DNA from: Punica granatum
Taxonomy: Eukaryota; Streptophyta; Magnoliopsida; Myrtales; Lythraceae
Direction: 5' to 3'
Length of the DNA: 64,000 nucleotides
NCBI RefSeq assembly: GCF_007655135.1
Contig: NW_022204289.1
Location: 1-64,000 of the forward strand
In this document: in pieces, positions 57,695-64,000 of the stretch
Position numbering within the stretch: position 1 is the first letter of the stretch
Layout: every line of letters begins with the position of its first letter
Notes under the pieces: generated by a model
The model's database searches: none
The model's input: the letters and a program-made list of their open reading frames with translations, nothing else
Told to the model about the DNA's origin: nothing
Program-made: the position numbers and the translations under genes

Positions 57695-58120
57695 ATTTGT
57701 TCAAGCAGTTCGACAGCTCGTTCCCCTTAAACAATGTCTGGAATTTGAGTCTTGCAGGTGGACAAAAATTAACGTTGTGAGAGATTTACCTCTTAATAGG
57801 CCGACTCAGATCGAATTGGATTAGTCGGGGTCAATGGGCTTTCAAATATCAGTGTACACGCTAAATAAAAGAAAATACTGCCAAGGTTCTTTGATATGTA
57901 CGTGAATGTATAAATGGCACGCACCGTCCCGAACCAAACTTATATTTTTTTTCGGGACTCCGTGAACCGCCGGGGACATACGGGGTGAGTAATAATGCCA
58001 AATGCGATCCGATGATTTCATGGGGTCTCGAACCTGAAATCGGATGAATACTTGAGCTACCCCTTAACCATTAGGTCAAGCCCCTTTGAGTTACGAACCA
58101 AAAGCACTTCTTTAAGCATT
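57695..58120. repeat. two SINE-like insertions (U3 copies)
   Basis: 57,695-57,865 is the counterpart of 17,391-17,570, and about 57,985-58,120 (minus) that of 17,690-17,830. Confidence 0.5.
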
Positions 58121-58450
58121 TTCTTCTCCTCCTTGTAATCCTCATTGTTTCATGATGTTTGATCCACCGATAAATATCTACTCGAGTGTGAATAAGACAT
58201 GTTATGGCTGTTGCTTGCACTAAATCAACCGTCGACTCATCAAATTGTTTTTTGGTGCAGTCAAATCATACTCAATTACAAGCATCGTGAATTATATTAA
58301 TGAAAGAGAAATACAAATTAGAGGGTGTAACGCAGTGGTTTACGTTCTCATCTGTTAATTTAGAGATCACTTCTTCAATATTTAGCGGAATTACATGTGT
58401 ATTCCCTTATTAATTATTTAGGATTTCTCTTATATTAATCTAGACTTTTT

Positions 58451-58580
58451 GGTGCGTTTGGTTTTAGAGTTAGAGTAACTTTGATTTTGATTGTGGAAAA
58501 TGACAAATGATTGTGTAGTGTGTTGAGTTAAAGTTAAAGTTAAAATTTTTGTGATTTTAACTACGAAATCAAACGGAGCG
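58451..58580. mobile_element. 130-bp MITE private to U3
   Basis: Starts GGTGCGTTTGGTTTTAGAGT and ends with an imperfect inverse (ACTACGAAATCAAACGGAGC). U1 (about 18,148) and U2 (about 50,148) lack it. The duplicated target is short and uncertain (TT or TTA). Confidence 0.7.
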
Positions 58581-59123
58581 TTAGCTTTCCTTATAAAAAA
58601 ATATTGGATCTTATTTCCAAAAATATGTACATGTGTTTCAATAGAATAGAAAATAAAGAAATCTAATTCGACTTTTGAATGTCAACGTTCACATGGAAGG
58701 AAAAAAAAATGTCCCCCACTCATGATGTGAGAGATTCATCGTCACGAAGAAATTGACAAAAACAACCTTCTCTGCAGTGGCTGACATATGCATACGCACT
58801 CTATGAGGACACAACACCAAGTACAAATGTGCCAAATATTTCATAATAATACATCGGAAATACGTATATAAATCACTGAGTTGTAACGAGTTAGTGAACT
58901 GTGCTCTGTATTGATATTGATAGATATTAGATATTCTACACGAATTTAAAACTAATTGGATGATCATAACCAAGTTGATGTTCGAAAGAGAATTATTACA
59001 TCGGCCAATACAATATATATATATATATATATATTTTTTATTGATTGAGGACATCGTAAGATCCAACACTTACACATAAGCAACAAAACAAGACTGTTTA
59101 TATAGAGAGGAGAAAACCGGTTG

Positions 59124-59695
59124 TTAAACTTGGGAACGCTCGAGCTGGACATCCCTAGCCTTGGAGTAGACTTGGAGGTGGTCTGTGACGATAGACATGT
59201 CGATGTTCTCATGGTGGTTGGACTTGCAGACGAAGTAAATGACAGTCAATGCGACGAGACCGATGAGGGTCCCGAGCGCAAGCACAAACCAAAAGATGAC
59301 CCCGGCCACGATCCTGAGTGCCACACTCTTGATTACTACCCCGACTGCCACGGTGAACTCGAACCCGAACTGGACCAGCCCAAAGCACAGACCGAGCAAC
59401 AGTAAGAAGAAGAAGACGCTCCACAGCTTGCCCCTCAGCAGGGCCTTGCTCTTAGACATTGCCTTCCTACCGTAGACATGCTCGAGAACAGACACTACAA
59501 ATGCCAACTCTCCCACAATTGTTAAGTAGACGATGCCCACAAAATAGGCAATTACTAGGATGACTGCGAGGACAGTTGCAACTACGTGACCAAATAGAAA
59601 ACACAGGCAAAAGAGCGCTACAAAAATTAAGTTGTAGACGACGATAAGGAGGAAGAGCCATAAGAATGTGACTATGAGCCTCATCCAAGCTCTTG
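59124..59695 (-). pseudogene. copy E of the membrane-protein family, 5' half deleted
   Basis: Only the part from RAWMRLIVTFLWL to the normal C-terminus ...KARDVQLERSQV (stop at 59,124) remains, about 190 codons covering the last four hydrophobic segments. It keeps the GATC missing from copy C and the C missing from copy D. At 59,691-59,695 the gene sequence CTCTTG joins directly to sequence that in U1 lies upstream (TCTTGAAGAG at 20,422), with TCTTG shared by both sides. Promoter, start and two helices are gone. An open frame continues into the foreign sequence up to a possible start at 59,765, but that is accidental. Confidence 0.92.
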
Positions 59696-60099
59696 AAGAG
59701 ATATGAGAACACCGGGATAGTATATATTCCATCCCATAACGAATATATAACAAACGTGCATTCATTCAAGAGTTTTGATATTTATTCTTTTTAAGTAAGG
59801 TCATTGATTCAAGAGTTTTGATATTTATTATTTTTAAATAAGGTCTTGAGTTCAAGCTGTGAGAGTTTTATACGCCGACCTGATTCGATTGATTTAGTTG
59901 AAGGTCTATTAAACTTTTGAATATTTAGTTGCTCACCGAGAAATGAATATACATATGAATTATGATCATTAGTCTCAATTAATGAATTCAGTGCAGCTCA
60001 TCGGCTTATTTGAAAATTAACACAAAGACATTTTAAGTGAATCATTTGAATTTAACAAATAAATTGCTTGACATCAAATAATTTACTTATATTTTATAT
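59696..60099. other. unit sequence, no gene
   Basis: Matches 20,422-20,831. Contains a truncated SINE-like body (GTGAGAGTTTTATACGCCGA). Confidence 0.5.
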
Positions 60100-62067
60100 G
60101 GAAAATAACCCCATATAGCACAGTTTTGACATTATTTTCACTTTCTAGCATGTTTTTAAAAGTTATTACGCTCTAACACGAATCACCATTTTATTCCAAA
60201 GTCTAGCACACCACTAAATTTCATCTAAAAAACTTAATGACGTCTTATAACGCCGTCAAACATAACTAACGATAGGTCCTTCTTCTTTTTCTTCTTCTTC
60301 TTCCTCCTCCTCCTTCTCCTCCTTCACGCCTCTGCCTTCCCAGCTCCTCCAGGGTTCCACCGATTTCCTCCTCCCGTGGCCCTCTCCAACTCCTTTCCTC
60401 GACAATCTTCGCCGCCACCTCTCTCTCCCCTCCTCGCAAGGAGTCTCCTTCTCATTATCTTTTCTTTCATTCTATTTCTCCACAGTGAAACCCTAGAAAT
60501 CGAAGAGCAAATTGATAGGATAAATCCTTTTTAGTTTCTCCAATTGAGGGAGAGGAAGCAAGTTCCGGTCGCAGTCGTTTCTTGTTCGGGTTGGTGGGGT
60601 TGGTGTTTCGAAATTCATTTGTGGATTGTTTGAGAATATTCTCAATAGCTGGCGGTCCCCATTTTCTTTTTTGTTTGATTGCGAGTTTGGTTTCATGTTT
60701 TTGTTTTTATCACTCTTGTTTTTGGGGCTACGTCTGCAGGCCTGATTGGCCCCCTCTCACTTCCTCTATCCTGCTCACAATCTTCCTGCGTTTCTTGGTT
60801 GGGTCAGTATGACACCATTCAATAGAGATTTAAGGATGTCTTGTTCATGGTTGTTCCAATTTTTGGAAATCACCGATCAACTCAAATTCCAGCTGCCACG
60901 CAGATTCATGATACAAATATTCGAATTCATTGGCATCGATTCACATGAACAAGGGATTGCCAGATGATTTGTAAATTTATTTATTTTATCTAAATTGCAT
61001 TTAAAAAGAAAATTGAATTATCAATACTAATTGAAAAAGAACACAGACTTGGATAACTGTCAAGATAAATATTGTTGTGGACGACTATCGCCATGGAAGC
61101 CAACAAAGAACATGCCTGATTGGCCTAAAACATCGATTAAGCCATAATTCAGCAGAGTATATTCTCTGTTTTCTTTGCAACCACAAAACATTAAATTATT
61201 CTTCAGCCGTACCAAGAAAAAGGAACCTTTTCCATATAATAATCTTACATTTTCATTTGGACCTTGGCATGGCAAATCATGTGAAATTCGACAAGAGGCA
61301 TCTTCCCTGGGGGCTTTTGCCCATCTGCAAAGAGCAAGCCATGGCATAGAATAACAGAACGTTTGCTTTTTCGGAAGACAAACTGCCAAAGAGACGGAGA
61401 GACAACCTCAGTATTTGCTTCCCATTCCATAGCTGAGGGGCAAAGATGTGGAAGAGAGTCTGGAGTACTTCGGCAACATTTGCATCGATGATCTTGGCCG
61501 TCGTGGCGCAGGCCAGCAGCATGGTGGTCAACAAGATGGCCATGTTGGGCGGGACCAACAATCGACAAATGAATTTTGAAACACCAACCCTTCCAACCCG
61601 AACAAGAAACGACTACGACCGGAACCTACTTCCTCTCCCTCAATCGGAGAAACTATAAAGGATTTATCCTATAAATTTGCTATTCGATTTCCAGGTTTTC
61701 ATTGTGGAGAAATCGAAGGAAAGAAAAGATGATGAGAAGGAGACTCCTCTCGAGGAGGGGAGAGGAGGCGGCAACAGAGATTGCTGAGGAAAGGAGTTGG
61801 AGAGTGTCGCAGAAGGAGAAATCGGTGGAACCTTGGAGGAGCTGGGAAGGCAGAGGCATGAAGGAGGAGGATGAGGAGGAAGAAGAATAAGGACCCACCG
61901 TTAGTAACGTTTGACGGTGTTATAAGACGTCATTAAGTTGTATAGACAGAGTTTAACGGTGTGCTAGATCTGGGAATAAAAAGTGATTTGTGCTAGAGCT
62001 TAAAAACTTTTAAAAACGTGCTAGAAGTTAAATAAGGTCAAAACTGTTCTATATGTGGCTATTTTCC
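60100..62067. mobile_element. MULE-like element with very long inverted repeats (U3 copy)
   Basis: The fuller version of the U1 element, with tips GGAAAATAACCCCATATAGC and GCTATTTTCC and inverted arms close to 500 bp long. The left arm retains segments deleted in U1 (about 60,265-60,355 and 60,545-60,635). The minus-strand interior frame (61,277-61,543, MAILLTTMLLACATTAKIID) is conserved with U1, with a few amino-acid changes. No transposase is present. The same flanking TATTTTATAT on both sides shows that U1 and U3 inherited one insertion. Confidence 0.85.
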
Positions 62068-62700
62068 TTATTTTATATAATTTCCTTCAATTAATTATAA
62101 GTAACTTATTTTCGTTTGATTACAAAAGCAGGCCCATAAATTTACTACTATGAAATAGAAATCCTAATAGTTAATTAAGATGCATAGGCGGTCCTCAAAG
62201 TGTATCGAATTTAGAATTTCTTGATTACTAAGAAAAAAAAACATGCACCACTACATTACACTCTTTTTAATTAACTAAGTTATTTGTAACCTTTGAAAAA
62301 AACGAACAGTTTTGTGCCATCTTTTTGGTTTTTTTTTGGGAAATATCATAATTGGTTGTATGATAAATGTATTATGTCCTCTTTTCAACCATTGTACAAT
62401 CTTCTTAGATTAACGTAGGTGAAGTTTAATAAATTAAGTGATTAAAAATTAAACATTTAATTAGTTATACAAAGAAATACATGAGACGAGTGAATGAATG
62501 ATAATAATGAGAAGATATTTTGTGAAGGATAAATAGTATCAATAAATAAAAAAATAATTTATTTCATTATCAAATATTATTGCTTAACTCATTATATGAT
62601 TTTTTTGCTTAATGATTAGCTTGCGTTTGGATACAACTCTACTTCACCCCACTCAGTTTTATTCTTCCCTAAATTTGATACAATAATATTTACTATTTTG

Positions 62701-63175
62701 CAGTGTTATTAAAACCGGATCGGATAGCGAACCGGGTAAGGCATGGGTTCATGGGTTCACGGGTTCAACCGGGGGTTCGATGGGTCGAACCGCGTGTTTA
62801 ATTAATTGTATAATAAATGTTTATATTATTGCTTTAGATAAAATAAATTGATAATAAATACATAACATTTGTATAGTTATGCAGAAAAGGACCTATGGCT
62901 TAGCTGGTTAGTGAGATGGTCATAATTTGGGTGTGAAGTGGAGGGGCATTGTTTCAAATCCCACTAGGGCCACCACATTCATTTATTTTGATTTAAATAT
63001 AGTAAACCGTTGGACCCATAAACCGGCCGGTTTAGTAGATTTTTATATTCAAAGAGGCCGGTTCTGTGGGTTCAACGGTTCAAATGTTCATTTTCGGTCT
63101 GAAGGTGGAATCGGACCGGTCATAGTGCTGGTTTCCGATCCGACCGGCCGGTCCGGTCCGGTTCTGATAACTATG
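62701..63175. mobile_element. 475-bp hAT-like MITE private to U3
   Basis: Starts CAGTGTTATTAAAACCGGAT and ends with its imperfect inverse (CCGGTTCTGATAACTATG), with flanking 8-bp CTATTTTG/TTATTTTG (one mismatch). U1 at 23,272 reads straight through (TACTATTTTGTC). The interior is rich in GGGTTC and CCGG motifs. Confidence 0.85.
62888..62975 (+). repeat. tRNA-like sequence inside the hAT-like MITE
   Basis: CTATGGCTTAGCTGGTTAGT is a good A-box context and GTTTCAAATCCCACTAGGG a B-box context about 50 bases on. Ends that would pair as an acceptor stem are poor, so it is a SINE or tRNA relic carried in the element rather than a working tRNA. Confidence 0.5.
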
Positions 63176-63997
63176 TTATTTTGTCTTTTTCTCCAATTTA
63201 TTAATAATTTATCACTCATATGTTTCCCAATAATTTTTATAATCATGTTTTAATAATAAATTATCTCTCTCTCTCTATATATATATACACTCACACATTC
63301 ATATATTTATCAACACTTATAATAATTATTTTTTTTGTCTTTTCTTATTTCAAAAATAGAGTAGAGTAGAATACGCAATCATACTCTAAAACCAAACTCA
63401 ATTTAACCTCATTTCTCATCTTTCTCTCTTTCCTCCTGTTAATATTCCCTTATAATTAATTTATAGCTAACTTTTAAGTATTTATTTGAATAAATTTAAA
63501 CAAACACATCCTTACACATTCAAACTGAAATGGGAATTCTTCTACTTTTATTTTAGCCTCAATCCTGCTGAGCCTGCATCCATATAGTAAGAAACAAATT
63601 ATTTTGACGCAATTCAGCAGTGCAAATCAAGATGAATCTATTCATATGTCAGTATAGTTCAACTTTGTATAATATCATTTTGAATTCTTCCTCGGTTGAC
63701 TTAAATATAAATGGTAAGTTCTATGACATGTGTAAAGGCTATGTCATTTAAGAAAGTATCGTTTTATCAAACAAGTCTTGTTGAGTGGCAACCAATTACA
63801 ACTCCTATAAGGAGAATATAAGGTTGTAATTAAGAAAAAAAAAAGAGAGTATAAGTTCGAGTCTCAAGAAATGTACTTGTTGAGAGGAATAATAACCTTT
63901 CACACTTGATTTTCCGAAATTACGGGAATGATGTCTCCCATAATTTTTTCATAAAAAAGTATCATCTTCTCATTAGTAAGATTTCACATGTCAGCCA
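63176..63997. other. U3 spacer to window edge, no gene
   Basis: Matches 23,273-24,125 of U1, with the AT-rich inverted-end repeat (to about 63,420), a CT/TA microsatellite near 63,264 and no coding sequence. Confidence 0.5.
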
Positions 63998-64000
63998 ATG

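Larger units (their letters stand above)
57279..63997. repeat. tandem array unit U3 (continues past the window)
   Basis: Collinear with U1 from about 16,780 to 24,125 and reaching the window edge. Private features are a deletion at its start, a 130-bp MITE, the 5' deletion of the membrane-protein gene and a 475-bp hAT-type insertion. It shares the MULE-like element with U1. Confidence 0.9.

Noticed and set aside
59696..59765. Alternative N-terminal exon for copy E
   Set aside because: The open frame beyond the deletion junction is spacer sequence matching 20,422 onwards in U1, where it is not coding.
62888..62975. tRNA gene inside the hAT-like element
   Set aside because: No paired acceptor stem or convincing anticodon arm.

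Overview
The window is nuclear DNA of a flowering plant, most likely a woody rosid. Evidence: a plant tRNA-Glu gene, genes with GT-AG introns, chloroplast co-chaperonin and PPR remnants, and dense miniature transposons, tRNA-derived SINEs and LTR retroelements. The proteins recall Myrtales such as pomegranate, but that is from memory and unverified.

Layout. 1-5,400: a tRNA-Glu(CTC) gene, a hairpin MITE, an exon-like stretch, and one intact gene (A, minus strand, 344 aa) for a six-helix plant membrane protein of unknown function. 5,400-13,300: intergenic DNA with a 9-bp-TSD MITE, a solo LTR, a long-inverted-repeat element carrying a foreign GC-rich insert, and broken paralogue B. 13,300-64,000: a large imperfect tandem array. 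Unit U1 (about 13.5-24.8 kb), U2 (about 26.5-27.5 kb continuing at 46.9-56.3 kb) and U3 (57.3 kb to the window edge) share the same order of sequence. Each carries a copy of the membrane-protein gene: C in U1 is frameshifted, D in U2 is open but has an altered tail, E in U3 is 5'-truncated. U1 and U2 also carry a broken CPN20/CPN21 chloroplast co-chaperonin gene. A PPR pseudogene lies between U1 and U2.

U2 is split by a 19.4-kb Ty3/gypsy retrotransposon of the Tat lineage, Ogre-like (27,504-46,899). It has 3.3-kb LTRs differing at only about seven base substitutions, a perfect 5-bp target duplication (CTCTC), a tRNA-Arg primer site, an extra ORF upstream of gag, gag-protease with a G-patch-like segment, an intron whose removal joins protease in frame to RT, two RNase H domains, integrase, and a 1.7-kb minisatellite in its 3' untranslated region. 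It is young but carries frameshifts in gag and integrase.

The transposon content of the three units works as a phylogenetic record. A long-TIR MULE-like element is present in U1 and U3 while U2 keeps the empty site, so U1 and U3 are closer relatives. The Ogre, a TRIM, and several MITEs are each private to one unit. No operon-like or bacterial features are present. The only genes that look intact are tRNA-Glu, gene A and, with reservations, gene D.
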